From contig NZ_NPDZ01000006.1 of the NCBI RefSeq assembly GCF_002811875.1, positions 124,001 to 188,000 of the forward strand: a stretch of DNA of 64,000 bases, given 5' to 3'. Below, in pieces: positions 48,498-58,445 of this stretch. A program made the position numbers and the translations under genes. The notes under the pieces were generated by a model. The model saw only the letters and a program-made list of their open reading frames with translations, did not search any database and was not told where the DNA came from. The DNA comes from Leptospira perolatii. GTDB taxonomy: Bacteria > Spirochaetota > Leptospiria > Leptospirales > Leptospiraceae. Positions within the stretch are counted from its first letter, which is position 1; every line of letters begins with the position of its first letter.

Positions 48498-48622
48498 CCC
48501 ACCCTACTTTTGGGTGGGGGATTGGAGGATGGCAACTAGCGGGGTTCTGAAAAAGCCACTATCAGAAATTCGGGATTTTGGCAAGTGACTTAGTTTACCT
48601 GGGAAATTGTAGGAGCTCCTAC
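48498..48622. repeat. Composite intergenic repeat, copy 1
   Basis: A hairpin CCCACCC/GGGTGGG (48498-48518) is followed 90 bp later by the perfect palindrome GTAGGAGCTCCTAC (48609-48622). The same two elements with a similar spacing and the same order occur at 57546-57675. The region between the TetR operator and the next gene (337 bp) holds no gene I can support. Such palindromes are probably mobile or transcript-end elements of the Leptospira type (inferred). Confidence 0.55.
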
Positions 48623-48779
48623 GAGTTTACAGCAAATGAAGGTTTCATTCCTTCTCCAGTGGGATTAAAGAACTGAATGGGACAGTTTGAGCAAATGTGA
48701 TTTCAGAAGAGTTTTAGAATTTTTTATAAGAAAATTTCTCTGTAGCGGGGTAGGGATGTAAAAGATCCTACTTTTGGCT

Positions 48780-49274
48780 TCAGTCTGGGATCGAGACGTA
48801 TGGAGAATATTCGAAATCGATATATTCACTCGCACTCAGTCTGTCCCAGAGAATTCCGGTTTCTGCAAATTTAAGTCTCATTTTTTCCAGTTCGGATTTT
48901 GCAATCATCGGTGTAGGAACTCCTCGTGCATTGCACGCCATCACCAGCGACTCCGCAAAATATGGGCTTTCATGTCCGCCCATCCACAATTCTGCCTTGA
49001 ATGACTCTACAAGAGCTTCGATTTGAAGAGTATGAATATTTTGCTCTGAAACAACCCCACCTTTTTGGCCGATTTGGTATATCATGTCTTCCTTTCGGGC
49101 AAGACTTCCGAAGAATCCATCCTCCCATCCCAGAAGAGTTTCCACAAGCAAGTAGATAAGGTCGTGAGGTAAGATTCCTTGTCTAGGAAGAGGATAAGAT
49201 ACTAGAGAGCCGTCCTCAAGGTAACAGGTCATCTCATCCATCCGAGTGTCAGTTTTTAGAAAACGAATTTTCAT
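48780..49274 (-). CDS. Hypothetical protein
   Basis: A 164-residue cytoplasmic protein with no recognised domain. It begins MKIRFLKTDTRMDEMTCYLE and has GILPHDLIYLLVETLLGWED followed by helical and acidic stretches. The surrounding genes give no clear functional lead: the TetR operon is downstream and the SpsF-like fusion upstream. The coding pattern fits its neighbours. Confidence 0.7.
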   Translation of the reverse strand: MKIRFLKTDTRMDEMTCYLEDGSLVSYPLPRQGILPHDLIYLLVETLLGWEDGFFGSLARKEDMIYQIGQKGGVVSEQNIHTLQIEALVESFKAELWMGGHESPYFAESLVMACNARGVPTPMIAKSELEKMRLKFAETGILWDRLSASEYIDFEYSPYVSIPD

Positions 49275-49434
49275 CTATGTGAATTATATTACAGATGAAT
49301 CCTCCCCATTTTTCGAATTCCGAAAAAATAATTTTGGTGCTCAAAAAAAACTGCAACTTTGTGAAAACTCTCAACTAGTTCTGAAATGAAACTTTGGCGT
49401 CCTGAGAACGTAAGTCAGACGAAATTCCAAAAAT

Positions 49435-51045
49435 TCAGAGACTGCTAAAACGATCGATTCGCTCTAAAAGAATTCGATAACCCTCGGGGCCTGGTTTTTT
49501 GGTTCCGGTCGAGAATTGGATTTTGCCTTGGTGAGTGAAATAGGGAACTCCGACAGTTTTTTGCATCCAATCTGAAAGCACGTGATGTGCAGATGAAATG
49601 GAAAATGTCGCGACAGACTTTTTTAAATACATTGCTTCTAAAAGAGATTGTCCGAAGTATCCGAAAAAATGATTCGAATGCTTTAAAGATTCATAAAATT
49701 CTAAATTTGAAATTCTTTTATAGTGAACAATCGTACCTACGGTCTCAGGGATAGGATCTGCTCCTCCGATACGAAGAATTTTTCCTGTCGGAGAAGTTGA
49801 CAAAAGGGCTTGATCAAGTTCTCGACACATCTTCTGTTCTATATTCCCGGCATAACAAAAAATAGAATAATTTTCTGGAGTCTCCTCCAGTGCTTGAAGA
49901 GCTTTACTCGTGACAATCGGAGGGAGCAGAACATTGTCCCAATCAAAGTTGGCTTCATTTTTAGGGTGCGGGAGCAAATCATGGTATTGATAAAGATTTC
50001 TCTCCGATCCGAAATGATCTAATACTAAGACCTTTGTTTCTAAATACTGATTTTTTATCGAAATATCACGGTAATCCACGATCAGTAGATCGACTTCACC
50101 ATCCTCAGGAAAACTTTCTAACCAGATGGGTTTCCAGTTTCGATCGGGTAGAAGTGAGTAGAGTAATTTCATTCTAGATTCATGACCGCTACCGAAATCT
50201 TTTGCGGGTGCAGCCAGTATTCCTGCGGTTCCTTTTGGACGAATCTTAGTAGGATTCCACTTGAATCGAATTTGCTCTATTTCTCGGTTTCCTTCGAAAA
50301 CCCTGGGAGAAGATTGCAGCCAATTTAACAAATCATTAATATCGAATAAAGGTATCCCGTTTTTATCTCTCGGAGCTCTGACCGCTGGACCAGTCAAAAT
50401 CTTTGAAATCGTATCAAAGTCCTGCTCCGTATCTATCGTAAGGCGAAGTTCCGATATCGACTTCGAATTATATTGTTGTGGGATCAGATTCGGAAGAGAG
50501 AGGATCTTGAATTGATCCGGTGACTCTTTGATATGAAGGCTTACATGTTCTTGGTGTCTCTCCTCCAATCCGGTTTTAGGTTCCCAGACAAGCGCCGAGG
50601 TTCTAAAGATTTCTCCTCCTGTTCCTAGAGGTAATCCTTGGAAATAGGATAAGTCCGATGTTCCTAAAGCGAAAGATTGAACTAAAAGTTCAAGATGAGG
50701 GACGTCGTAGAAAGGATTATCTCCTGTTAGGCGAAGAATCGCGTCCGCTCCGAATCTTTCAGCGGCACGAATGTAGCGAAGGCGAACGTCTTCCAACGGT
50801 CCTTGGTAAACGTTTCGCTTTTTCTTAAGAAGAAAATCTTGAAGTTCCGAATCTCCATCAGGAATCAAGTAAACGATTCTGGAAGAAGGGATTACCCTAC
50901 TTACTCGCGAATGGATATGATCTAGAAGAGTGATACCCGATGAATTCGGGAGTTCCCTTAGAACTTTCCAAGGGAGTCTGGTTGATCCCGTCCTTGCCTG
51001 TATAAAGGCATAGAGATTCTTAAGCGTTAAATGTGTACCACTCAT
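49435..51045 (-). CDS. SpsF-like cytidylyltransferase fused to SpsG-like glycosyltransferase domain
   Basis: A 536-residue two-domain protein. Residues about 8-250 match cytidylyltransferases of the SpsF/NeuA group, with AFIQARTGSTRLPWKVLREL (nucleotide loop), LRLTGDNPFYDVPHLELLVQ and YFQGLPLGTGGEIFRTSAL. From about 270 the protein switches to a GT-B-like SpsG/PseG half (GSGHESRMKLLYSLLPDRN, LLIVDYRDI and ILRIGGADPIPETVG). Fused forms are used for glycan or nonulosonate surface polymers. It overlaps the radical SAM gene by 26 bases. Confidence 0.75.
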   Translation of the reverse strand: MSGTHLTLKNLYAFIQARTGSTRLPWKVLRELPNSSGITLLDHIHSRVSRVIPSSRIVYLIPDGDSELQDFLLKKKRNVYQGPLEDVRLRYIRAAERFGADAILRLTGDNPFYDVPHLELLVQSFALGTSDLSYFQGLPLGTGGEIFRTSALVWEPKTGLEERHQEHVSLHIKESPDQFKILSLPNLIPQQYNSKSISELRLTIDTEQDFDTISKILTGPAVRAPRDKNGIPLFDINDLLNWLQSSPRVFEGNREIEQIRFKWNPTKIRPKGTAGILAAPAKDFGSGHESRMKLLYSLLPDRNWKPIWLESFPEDGEVDLLIVDYRDISIKNQYLETKVLVLDHFGSERNLYQYHDLLPHPKNEANFDWDNVLLPPIVTSKALQALEETPENYSIFCYAGNIEQKMCRELDQALLSTSPTGKILRIGGADPIPETVGTIVHYKRISNLEFYESLKHSNHFFGYFGQSLLEAMYLKKSVATFSISSAHHVLSDWMQKTVGVPYFTHQGKIQFSTGTKKPGPEGYRILLERIDRFSSL

Positions 51046-52597
51046 CGCAGGATAGGCAAGGTGCGGGTATGGCCTCGTGCTTTCCGTTAGCAGAATTCGA
51101 AAACGAATTTTGTCCTTTGGCCCAGACGGATGCTAAAGATTCAGCGTTTATATTTCCAAGTATTTCTTTTTTATCTTTTCCGCCGGGTAGCTGCTTGCAT
51201 ACGGATATTTCTCCTTCGCTAGTCATATAGATATCTCTAGCAAGGTGCCAGCAAAATTCGCGGACCACAGGAGTTAAATCCGCGGCTCTTTTGTCCTGCA
51301 TCCTTCCGGCATAAGAATTATGTTTTTGTAATATAATTCCATAGCCTTCTTTTTGAGCGATTTCGTACCACTGGTCGAGTTCCTCTTCGATCTCTTTCAT
51401 TTTGATGAACTGCAGGTGAATAGATGATTTTGGCAGAACGGAAGAGAGCTTTTCCAGGTTCGTAAGTATTTCGCTAAGATTGTCCTTTCCGTAAAGCCTT
51501 GCATACGTTTTTGGGTTTCGAGTGGTTAGGTTTACGATAATATTCGTCTTTCTAAAATCTGATTCAGATCTTCCTGCAAAAGCTTTTGTTAAAGTATCGA
51601 TATTCCCGTACAACGCTGTCTCAAGATAAAATTCTTTTAAGAACGGAGAATCAAGTGTGATCTTGATCAGTTTGTCTAAGTTCGGATGTAGCAGTGGTTC
51701 TCCTAATCCTCCAAAACAAATCGAGAATTCGGATCGAAACGCAGAATCCATTTGGTCGAGCAATCGGCTTAAAGTTTCAGGCTTGAGTGAGGTTCCGTCA
51801 TTTTTCCTGTCAGCAAATTGCCTAGGGCAGAAAATACATTCATACTCGCATCCTTTGAAAACCTCTATTTCTAGATAACTCGGTGCCGAGCGAAAAAGTG
51901 ATGGTTTGCTTAGTAAGAGTGGTAGAATATCAGAATATACTAAAGAATCTTTCTCCTTCAGTAAGTCTTGCGATAGGCGAAAAGATCGGTGGCTTGATAG
52001 GCTGAAATCTAATCTCCATTGACGCAAATCTGGAGCTTGGTAGAAGATTTCCGTATCATAGTGGTTGATATTTTTGGAGAGAAAGTCGTGAGTCGTTCCT
52101 GCGTACTGAGAAGGCAGACTTACGATAAATTCTCGAGTTAGTATTCTCGGAACGATTCCAGGCGGGAGATTTTCCGAATAAGAATATTGCGAAAGAAATT
52201 TGTCATGTCTTTCTAAAATGGATTTCGTACAGGAAATGTCGAGCAACGGGAATATGCCATCGAATACTACAATGCTTACTTCGTCCCAGTCTGTATCCCC
52301 TGTCTTGGAAGGCGGTAATTTGGACGCAATTTTCCGAAAAAAATCTAATTCGCTTTCCGATTCTGCGAGCTGGAAAGAGGAGTATCCGAATTCTTTTGAG
52401 GCTGAGGTGATTTTCTGAATCAGATCGCCCGTAAGGGACAAATCGTTGGAATAAATTGGAACACCAGTAACAACTTGACTCGAACGCTTTAAGTTTTCCT
52501 TAAATAGAAAAAGTAACTCGCTCTCCGCAATTGCTGCGAATTGCTTTTTATGTGCATCAGAAAAATAGTATGCGATAGCTTGCGGTGGATACTTCAT
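51020..52597 (-). CDS. Spirochaete radical SAM/SPASM protein
   Basis: A 525-residue protein. Residues about 245-420 form the radical SAM core with the FeS motif CEYECIFC (Cys 250, 254, 257) and GGLGEPLLHPNLDKL. A SPASM-type cysteine-rich end follows (FCWHLARDIYMTSEGEISVC ... CLSCDEW). The first 240 residues carry FDGIFPLLDISCTKSILERH and SENLPPGIVPRILTREFI, resembling a degenerate nucleotidyltransferase fold (inference). It matches what I recall of the spiro-SPASM family found in spirochaetes. It overlaps the SpsF-SpsG-like gene, suggesting joint function in modifying a glycan or peptide. Confidence 0.8.
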   Translation of the reverse strand: MKYPPQAIAYYFSDAHKKQFAAIAESELLFLFKENLKRSSQVVTGVPIYSNDLSLTGDLIQKITSASKEFGYSSFQLAESESELDFFRKIASKLPPSKTGDTDWDEVSIVVFDGIFPLLDISCTKSILERHDKFLSQYSYSENLPPGIVPRILTREFIVSLPSQYAGTTHDFLSKNINHYDTEIFYQAPDLRQWRLDFSLSSHRSFRLSQDLLKEKDSLVYSDILPLLLSKPSLFRSAPSYLEIEVFKGCEYECIFCPRQFADRKNDGTSLKPETLSRLLDQMDSAFRSEFSICFGGLGEPLLHPNLDKLIKITLDSPFLKEFYLETALYGNIDTLTKAFAGRSESDFRKTNIIVNLTTRNPKTYARLYGKDNLSEILTNLEKLSSVLPKSSIHLQFIKMKEIEEELDQWYEIAQKEGYGIILQKHNSYAGRMQDKRAADLTPVVREFCWHLARDIYMTSEGEISVCKQLPGGKDKKEILGNINAESLASVWAKGQNSFSNSANGKHEAIPAPCLSCDEWYTFNA

Positions 52598-52627
52598 CTT
52601 AAGAATTTCTTCCAGTCGGATGCTCGA

Positions 52628-53683
52628 TTAGTCGATCTGAAAAGATTCCTGTGCGTCCGGAATCTTATTTTCCTTCTTATAAGCATCGTCAAAGATTTGA
52701 ATCGGCACAACACCTCTTTGCTCTCTTACCCATTTTTGGAAGTTTTCTTCTTCCCTTTCCCTAGATAATAAGTTCTGGATTCCGGCTCTTACGTTTTCTA
52801 TCGGAGTGGGCCTTTTTCCTTCTACCTTGAGAATGCAGTATCTTTTTCGTTCGTCCCGATATACCTCCGAAATGGATCCGGCAGGAATCGGTGCTGCTGC
52901 AGTGGCCGTCGCCCTGCTGTACTTGTAGAGTTCAAAGGAAGAGATCCATTCTACGATTCCTTTTCTTGCTCTCAAGGTGGCATCATTACGAGCCGATCCC
53001 GCTATTAAGGCAAAAGAGTTCGGATCTGCGCTTAAGGTCTTTCGCAATTCGGTCACTTCTTTATGTACGCGGCTTTCTTCTGAAATTGAATCATCGTTTG
53101 GAGTGATTGCTATCACTCTGTATCGAATTTCGAATCCGACCTTATCCTTATTTATATTGTACCAAGAACGAATTTCCTTTTCAGAGGGCGGAGGAATCGC
53201 GATCTTATATTGCAAGAGTTGACCCTTTTTGATCTGATAAGGAAGTTCGGTGATCCACAAATCGAAAGGCATGCCGGAATTATTCTCCATTGTCTTTTCG
53301 AATTGCTTTCTGTTGGTAACTCCGAGGAGCTCCATCCTTTTCTCGATTTCACCTTCTACTCTTTTTTCGTTTACCTGAATTGATTCTTCTTCTGCGATTG
53401 CATCGACAATAGCTCGATCAATTAGGAAGTCGATGATTCTTGTACGAATCGATTTGCGAGGATCTTCTCCCTTTAAAAATCTTTGCAGTTTATGATACTT
53501 GTCTTGGGCGTCTTCATAGTCCTGTTCCGAAATGGACTGATTACCAACGGTCGCAAGAATTCTGTTGAGTGAATCCGCGCTTTGGATCGAGGTGGAAAGC
53601 GAAATGCCTAATGCGAAAATGCAAATGCCTTTCACTGATAGTGGCAAAAGTTTATCGGAGATGGACCGAACGGATGCGAGCAC
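52628..53683 (-). CDS. SurA-like periplasmic chaperone/PPIase (LIC12922-like)
   Basis: A 351-residue protein read from a GTG, with a signal peptide ([20 protein letters not shown]) and a SurA-type architecture: N-domain ([20 protein letters not shown]) and a parvulin-like domain (about 165-290, [44 protein letters not shown]). Length and order match the SurA-like Leptospira protein LIC12922 from memory. It would assist outer-membrane protein folding. A GTG nearer the signal peptide (VKG) is an alternative start. It sits between the radical SAM gene and lysC. Confidence 0.8.
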   Translation of the reverse strand: MLASVRSISDKLLPLSVKGICIFALGISLSTSIQSADSLNRILATVGNQSISEQDYEDAQDKYHKLQRFLKGEDPRKSIRTRIIDFLIDRAIVDAIAEEESIQVNEKRVEGEIEKRMELLGVTNRKQFEKTMENNSGMPFDLWITELPYQIKKGQLLQYKIAIPPPSEKEIRSWYNINKDKVGFEIRYRVIAITPNDDSISEESRVHKEVTELRKTLSADPNSFALIAGSARNDATLRARKGIVEWISSFELYKYSRATATAAAPIPAGSISEVYRDERKRYCILKVEGKRPTPIENVRAGIQNLLSREREEENFQKWVREQRGVVPIQIFDDAYKKENKIPDAQESFQID

Positions 53684-53713
53684 GGTAAGAGCTTTTAATC
53701 TCTTACTAGGCCT

Positions 53714-54937
53714 TCAACTGTTTTTCGAAAGCTGGAAAGCCTCGTGGATCCGATTCACGGCGGTTTCTGCGTGCTCCCTTGGAATCACACAAGAAATCTT
53801 AATTTCCGAAGTGGATATCATTTCTATATTTATACCGGATTCTGCGAGTGACTGAAACATTTTTGCGGCCACCCCGACGTGAGATTTCATCCCGACTCCC
53901 ACTGCGGATACGATGGAAATGCTTTCGTTGATTTCGGGTTTTTCCGCGCTTTCTGATTTAGCAAAAGATTCCAAAATCGGGATCGCTGCACCAAGATCTT
54001 TCTTTGCAATTGTAAAGGATATGGTATTTCTTCCGTTGTATGGTGAAGATTGAACGATTACATCCACCATAATGTCTCTTGAACTCAATTCTCCAAATAG
54101 ATGAGCCGCCAAACCAGGTTTATCTGGAACATTCGCGATTGTGATTCGAGCCTGATCATTCTTAGCAGTTACACCGCTTACTTTTAATTTTTCCATAATC
54201 TTATCCTCGCTCACGACCAGGGTTCCTGGATTGTCGTTAAAACTGGAGCGAACATGGATGACCACGTCATAGTTCATTCCAAGTTCTACGCTTCTTGAAT
54301 GTAGAACTCCGGCGCCTAGGCTAGCAAGTTCCAGCATTTCTTCATAAGTAATTTGTGTATGTTTCTGAGCTTGTTTTACGACTCTTGGATCCGCTGTATA
54401 AACACCGTCGACGTCGGTATAGATTTCGCATTCCTTCGCACCCAAGACCGCGGCTAGCGCTACAGCAGAAGTGTCTGAGCCACCTCTACCTAAAGTAGTG
54501 ATATTTCCTTCCTTATCGATTCCCTGAAAGCCTGCGACAATCACAACTTTTCCTTGGTCCAAGGCTCCATCGATTTTAGAGCGGTCTACGGTTTCAATTT
54601 TCGCGTTCGAAAAATTGCCGTCTGTAATCATCTTTACTTGGGAGCCTGTGAATGATTGCGCAGGAGTTCCGATTTCCCATAAAGCCATTGCGAGTAAGGA
54701 TACCGATACTTGTTCTCCAGTAGAAAGGAGCATATCCATTTCTCTTTTGGGAGGATTCTTTGTTATTTGTTCGGCGAGCTCGATCAGTTCATCTGTGGAA
54801 TGACCCATTGCAGAAACCACGACCACAACACGGTCTCCTTGGTCGTGATAGCGTTTGATTCGCTTTGCAACATTCATGATTCGTTCGGGAGTTCCAACAG
54901 AGGTGCCTCCAAACTTTTGAACGATGATATTTGCCAT
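53714..54937 (-). CDS. lysC: Aspartokinase
   Basis: A 407-residue aspartate kinase, the first step of lysine, threonine and methionine synthesis. N-terminal [60 protein letters not shown] and [13 protein letters not shown] define the catalytic domain; two ACT domains follow (about 265-335 and 345-405, including [20 protein letters not shown]). Length matches single-function bacterial aspartokinases with ACT feedback control. Convergent with nothing; divergent from the symporter gene. Confidence 0.95.
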   Translation of the reverse strand: MANIIVQKFGGTSVGTPERIMNVAKRIKRYHDQGDRVVVVVSAMGHSTDELIELAEQITKNPPKREMDMLLSTGEQVSVSLLAMALWEIGTPAQSFTGSQVKMITDGNFSNAKIETVDRSKIDGALDQGKVVIVAGFQGIDKEGNITTLGRGGSDTSAVALAAVLGAKECEIYTDVDGVYTADPRVVKQAQKHTQITYEEMLELASLGAGVLHSRSVELGMNYDVVIHVRSSFNDNPGTLVVSEDKIMEKLKVSGVTAKNDQARITIANVPDKPGLAAHLFGELSSRDIMVDVIVQSSPYNGRNTISFTIAKKDLGAAIPILESFAKSESAEKPEINESISIVSAVGVGMKSHVGVAAKMFQSLAESGINIEMISTSEIKISCVIPREHAETAVNRIHEAFQLSKNS

Positions 54938-55085
54938 AGTCTCGGTGCCAGTTTTTCGCGGCGAGGGAGAGGATCAAGAGAAATCGATTTTTAGAAACCA
55001 AAGAATCCTTGTTTTCCAGAACTTATATTTGATCTATTGAAAATCACCTGTAACTCTCCTCAGTGCTGGAGAAAAGGGGGCGGCC

Positions 55086-56903
55086 ATTTTCTCGACTCTC
55101 GATTGGATACTCATCATAATCTATTTAGTATTTGCATTTGCGACCGGTGTTGCGCTTTCGTCCAAAGCCGGAAAAAGCCTGAGTTCCTATTTTGTAGCCG
55201 ACAGAAAGCTGCCTTGGTGGTGGCTCGGAACCTCTATGGTAGCGACCACTTTTGCTGCGGACACTCCTTTAGTGATCACGGGAGTTGTCGCGAACGATGG
55301 AGTCAGTGGCAATTGGTTGTGGTGGAGCTGGGCACTCGGATACATGACCATGACCGTATTCTTTGCCTCTCTCTGGAGAAGGGTAGAAGTACTTACGGAT
55401 GTAGAATTAACCGAGCTACGTTATTCCGGAAATAGTGCAGTCATACTGCGTGCGGCTAAGGCTTTCTTTCTAAGCCTTCTTTTTAATTCGATCATTCTAG
55501 GTTGGGTGTTTAAAGCAATGTCCAAGATCACTCAACCATTTTTGGATTGGAAGGTTCTATTAGGGAGTGGTCTGTACGGTGCAGTCGAGACGATTTGGCC
55601 TTCTTTTCTAGTATTCGATAATCTGAATAATACCATCACAGTGTTGGTGCTCCTAACAGTAGTAGTCGGCTACAGTAGTTTGGGTGGAATCCAAGGTGTG
55701 ATTCTTACTGATCTATTCCAGTTCGCTTTAGGGATGGGCGGCGCGATTGTATTCGCGATCTATGCTGTTCTCCATGTAGGTGGATTGGATGGGTTGTTCT
55801 CCAAATTAGCAAATATATATCCTGGTAGATCCGAGGAGATCCTATCCTTTTGGCCTTCTTTTGGAGAAGGGGCTCACCAACTTCCTTTAAAAGTATTTTT
55901 GGTTTTCATAGGAATCCAATGGTGGATCCAATATTATTCCGATGGCACTGGATACCTAGCTCAAAGATTACATACTGCATCAAATCCAAGACAGGCGGAG
56001 TTAGGATCTCTTTGGTTTAACTTCGCAAATTTTGTACTAAGAACCTGGCCCTGGGTTTTTACCGGACTGGTTTGTTTAGTCGTGTTTCCGTTGGCTCAAG
56101 CTGATTTATTTTTTCCCGAAGGAAAACTTGTTCAGACGGATCGAGAGATGGCTTATCCAGTCTTGATGAAAGTAATACTTCCTTCTGGCCTTCTCGGTTT
56201 GGTGTTTGCAAGTTTAATGGCCGCCTTCATGTCGACTGCGGATACACATATAAACTGGGGCGCTAGTTATCTAGTAAATGATTTGTATCTTCGTTTTTTA
56301 AAGCCAAATGCAAACGACAAACAAATGGTTCGGGCTAGTCGAATTGCTGTAATATTAATGGCCATTATATCCGTGTTAGTTGCAACTCAAATGAATTCGA
56401 TCGAATCCGCTTGGAAATTTTTTCTTGCATTAGCATCCGGAATGGGTCTGCCTCAAATACTTCGATGGATTTGGTGGAGAGCAAACGCTTGGACTGAATT
56501 ATCTGGAATGGGGACAGCCTTATTGCTTTCTCTCATTCTCTATCCTAGCTTTCCGGAGGTAAGATCTGAATACTTACTTTTTTGGACAGCGATTGGAAGT
56601 GTCATAGTCAGTCTTATCGTTACCTACCTTACTTCACCTGTTTCAGATCCTATTTTAGAGTCCTTCGTAAAAAGGGCGAAGCCTTATGGTTTTTGGGGAA
56701 AATGGGGAGGTGAGACTTTTAGAAGGGACTTTTATATTCGCGTTCGAATTTGGCTTATCTCCAGTCTCTCTTTATATGCGCTTTTATTCGGAACCGGATA
56801 TCTCTTTCGGAAAGAATTCTGGCTCGCTGCATTGTATCTAGCGATCGCATCTGTAAGTGCGACCTATTCGATATATCTTTGGAAGGCAAAAGTAGACGAT
56901 TGA
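55086..56903 (+). CDS. Sodium:solute symporter family transporter, apparent AUU start
   Basis: The recognisable family sequence begins well before the first ATG at 55236. Reading the frame back gives [20 protein letters not shown] then [20 protein letters not shown], the standard first helix and SSS signature. The frame has no ATG, GTG or TTG in this stretch; the best start is ATT at 55086, with an AAGGGGG site five bases upstream. The 605-residue product has about 13 helices, including [20 protein letters not shown] and [20 protein letters not shown]. Substrate unknown. It is divergent from lysC. Confidence 0.75.
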   Translation: MFSTLDWILIIIYLVFAFATGVALSSKAGKSLSSYFVADRKLPWWWLGTSMVATTFAADTPLVITGVVANDGVSGNWLWWSWALGYMTMTVFFASLWRRVEVLTDVELTELRYSGNSAVILRAAKAFFLSLLFNSIILGWVFKAMSKITQPFLDWKVLLGSGLYGAVETIWPSFLVFDNLNNTITVLVLLTVVVGYSSLGGIQGVILTDLFQFALGMGGAIVFAIYAVLHVGGLDGLFSKLANIYPGRSEEILSFWPSFGEGAHQLPLKVFLVFIGIQWWIQYYSDGTGYLAQRLHTASNPRQAELGSLWFNFANFVLRTWPWVFTGLVCLVVFPLAQADLFFPEGKLVQTDREMAYPVLMKVILPSGLLGLVFASLMAAFMSTADTHINWGASYLVNDLYLRFLKPNANDKQMVRASRIAVILMAIISVLVATQMNSIESAWKFFLALASGMGLPQILRWIWWRANAWTELSGMGTALLLSLILYPSFPEVRSEYLLFWTAIGSVIVSLIVTYLTSPVSDPILESFVKRAKPYGFWGKWGGETFRRDFYIRVRIWLISSLSLYALLFGTGYLFRKEFWLAALYLAIASVSATYSIYLWKAKVDD

Positions 56904-57021
56904 ACGTTACGTGATTCGTGAAATATCTAGCGATGAATCATTCAATTTTTTGCGTTACCGCTAAAAATCGTTGTAGCTGAGCAACTTCAATTCATAGTTA
57001 GCCTCTTAGATTCCATTTCCT

Positions 57022-57519
57022 ATGTTCTGGTTATTGGTTACATCCATTACTTTTTTAGGCGCAATGCTAGTCATGCTAGTAATCGGAATGGTATTACCGG
57101 AGAGTCACGAAGCAGAAGCAGAAAAAGAAGTCGAAGCAAGCATAGAACAAGTTTATGCAGAACTCCGAAACCCGGAAGAGTATCCTCGCTGGAAATCTGG
57201 AGTTCGTTCCGTTCTGAAAGAGAGCGACACAGTATGGTTAGAAAAAGATTCTCATGGGAATCATGTTCGCTATATGATTGCGGAAGAATCCAGACCAAAT
57301 CGCATCGTAATTCGAATCTTAACAGAAGGACTTCCATACCAGGGAGAATGGGAGTATGAACTTCAAAAGCTAGGACCTCGCAAAACACGGATAAGACTGA
57401 AAGAAAAGGGAAGGGTGAAGAATCCGATTTTCCGGTTTCTTTCTAAGTTTTTTTTCGGACACTCCGCAACAATTCATCACAATCTGAAAGAACTCGCTGG
57501 GCGCTTGGAGCCTAGTTAA
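57022..57519 (+). CDS. SRPBCC-domain protein with membrane anchor
   Basis: A 165-residue protein with an N-terminal transmembrane helix (LLVTSITFLGAMLVMLVIGM) and a START/polyketide-cyclase-like domain (EVEASIEQVYAELRNPEEYP; WKSGVRSVL; RMRIRLKEKG-type end). Such domains bind hydrophobic ligands or act in lipid or cyclase chemistry. It follows the symporter on the same strand by 118 bp. No catalytic residues can be assigned. Confidence 0.78.
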   Translation: MFWLLVTSITFLGAMLVMLVIGMVLPESHEAEAEKEVEASIEQVYAELRNPEEYPRWKSGVRSVLKESDTVWLEKDSHGNHVRYMIAEESRPNRIVIRILTEGLPYQGEWEYELQKLGPRKTRIRLKEKGRVKNPIFRFLSKFFFGHSATIHHNLKELAGRLEPS

Positions 57520-57545
57520 AGCAGTTGGAGAGGGGTTTTTTTCAG

Positions 57546-57675
57546 GGCCCCGCCCTTTTTAGGGTGGGGGCCGGTGGGTGGTACCCGCCTTTGCGCCGAG
57601 CGATCACACGCTTCGCATAATTAGTTATAAAAATCAAGTAAATATGGCAGTGAAATCTTTGTAGGAGCTCCTACA
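57546..57675. repeat. Composite intergenic repeat, copy 2
   Basis: A GC-rich hairpin (57546-57572, GGCCCCGCCCT with AGGGTGGGGGCC) precedes by 87 bp the perfect 16-base palindrome TGTAGGAGCTCCTACA (57660-57675). It mirrors the layout at 48498-48622. The hairpin is not followed by a U-run on either strand. The palindrome here is one base longer at each end than in copy 1. Confidence 0.55.
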
Positions 57676-57755
57676 GTCTTCCCCGGCTTTTAACTCAGTT
57701 CTTATACACTTTTACTGAACTTAATTTGCCGCTTCATTTTTTTTCCTATTGCCTC

Positions 57756-57784
57756 TTGACAAAAAGCACGATCGTTCGTATTAT
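57756..57784 (+). promoter_or_regulatory. Consensus promoter with embedded operator for the TetR gene
   Basis: TTGACA (57756-57761) and TATTAT (57779-57784) are spaced by exactly 17 bp, a near-perfect sigma-70 promoter. The spacer contains AGCACGATCGTTCGT, whose reverse complement recurs at 58461. The expected start point, six to seven bases after the -10, falls at about 57791, the A of the TetR ATG. The transcript is then leaderless, and binding in the spacer would block the promoter. Confidence 0.8.
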
Positions 57785-57790
57785 TTATCT

Positions 57791-58405
57791 ATGAGCAAGG
57801 GGGACGATACAAAGACTTTGATTTTAGGCAGGGCACTTCGGGTTGCCTCGACCATCGGATTGGAAGGTCTGACCATCGGCAGTCTCGCAGATGAACTAGG
57901 TATGTCCAAAAGCGGACTTTTTGGCAGATTTCAATCCAAGGAATCTTTGCAAATAAATGTGCTTCAGGCGGGCTCCGAACTGTTCCGGAGGCATGTAATT
58001 TATCCCGCACTTAAGGTAAAACCGGGGGCGGAAAGAATTGTAGTAATGTTTGAACATTGGATGGATTGGATCGCTTCCGGTCCGTTGCCCGGTGGCTGTA
58101 TTTTTTTGCCAAGCTTTGCGGAATACGATGATAAACCCGGAATCGTTCGAGAAACTTTGCTAAAAATCCAGGAAGACTGGATCAGAACTCTGAGCAAATT
58201 CGTTTCGGAAGCGATAAAAGCCGGAGACTTGCGCGAAGATATACAAGCGGATAATTTTATCCAAGAGTTATACGGAATTATTTTATCTTTTCAGTTATAT
58301 TACAGATTCCTAAAGGATTCTAAATCGAAAAAGCGTTCCAGTTTAGCCTTTGGCTCTTTGATGGATAGAGCAAGAGAGAAGGGCAAAACCACCCATCATC
58401 ATTAA
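57791..58405 (+). CDS. TetR-family regulator (probably leaderless)
   Basis: I start at the ATG at 57791 (MSKGDDTKTLILGRALRVAS), which is the only start consistent with the promoter; a longer in-frame reading would place codons upstream of transcription. The 204-residue product has a TetR helix-turn-helix (GLEGLTIGSLADELGMSKSG then LFGRFQSKESLQINVLQ) and TetR_C-like helices with CIFLPSFAEYDDKPG. It is followed 40 bp later by an alpha/beta hydrolase gene with a copy of the same operator. Autoregulation plus control of the hydrolase is inferred. Confidence 0.88.
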   Translation: MSKGDDTKTLILGRALRVASTIGLEGLTIGSLADELGMSKSGLFGRFQSKESLQINVLQAGSELFRRHVIYPALKVKPGAERIVVMFEHWMDWIASGPLPGGCIFLPSFAEYDDKPGIVRETLLKIQEDWIRTLSKFVSEAIKAGDLREDIQADNFIQELYGIILSFQLYYRFLKDSKSKKRSSLAFGSLMDRAREKGKTTHHH

Positions 58406-58445
58406 TTAAGGTACACGAGTACGAAGAATGAAACAGGAGAACAAA

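Noticed and set aside
55037..55435. 132-codon frame at the start of the symporter
   Set aside because: It is out of frame with the clear SSS-family sequence and encodes a cysteine-rich, unlikely product.
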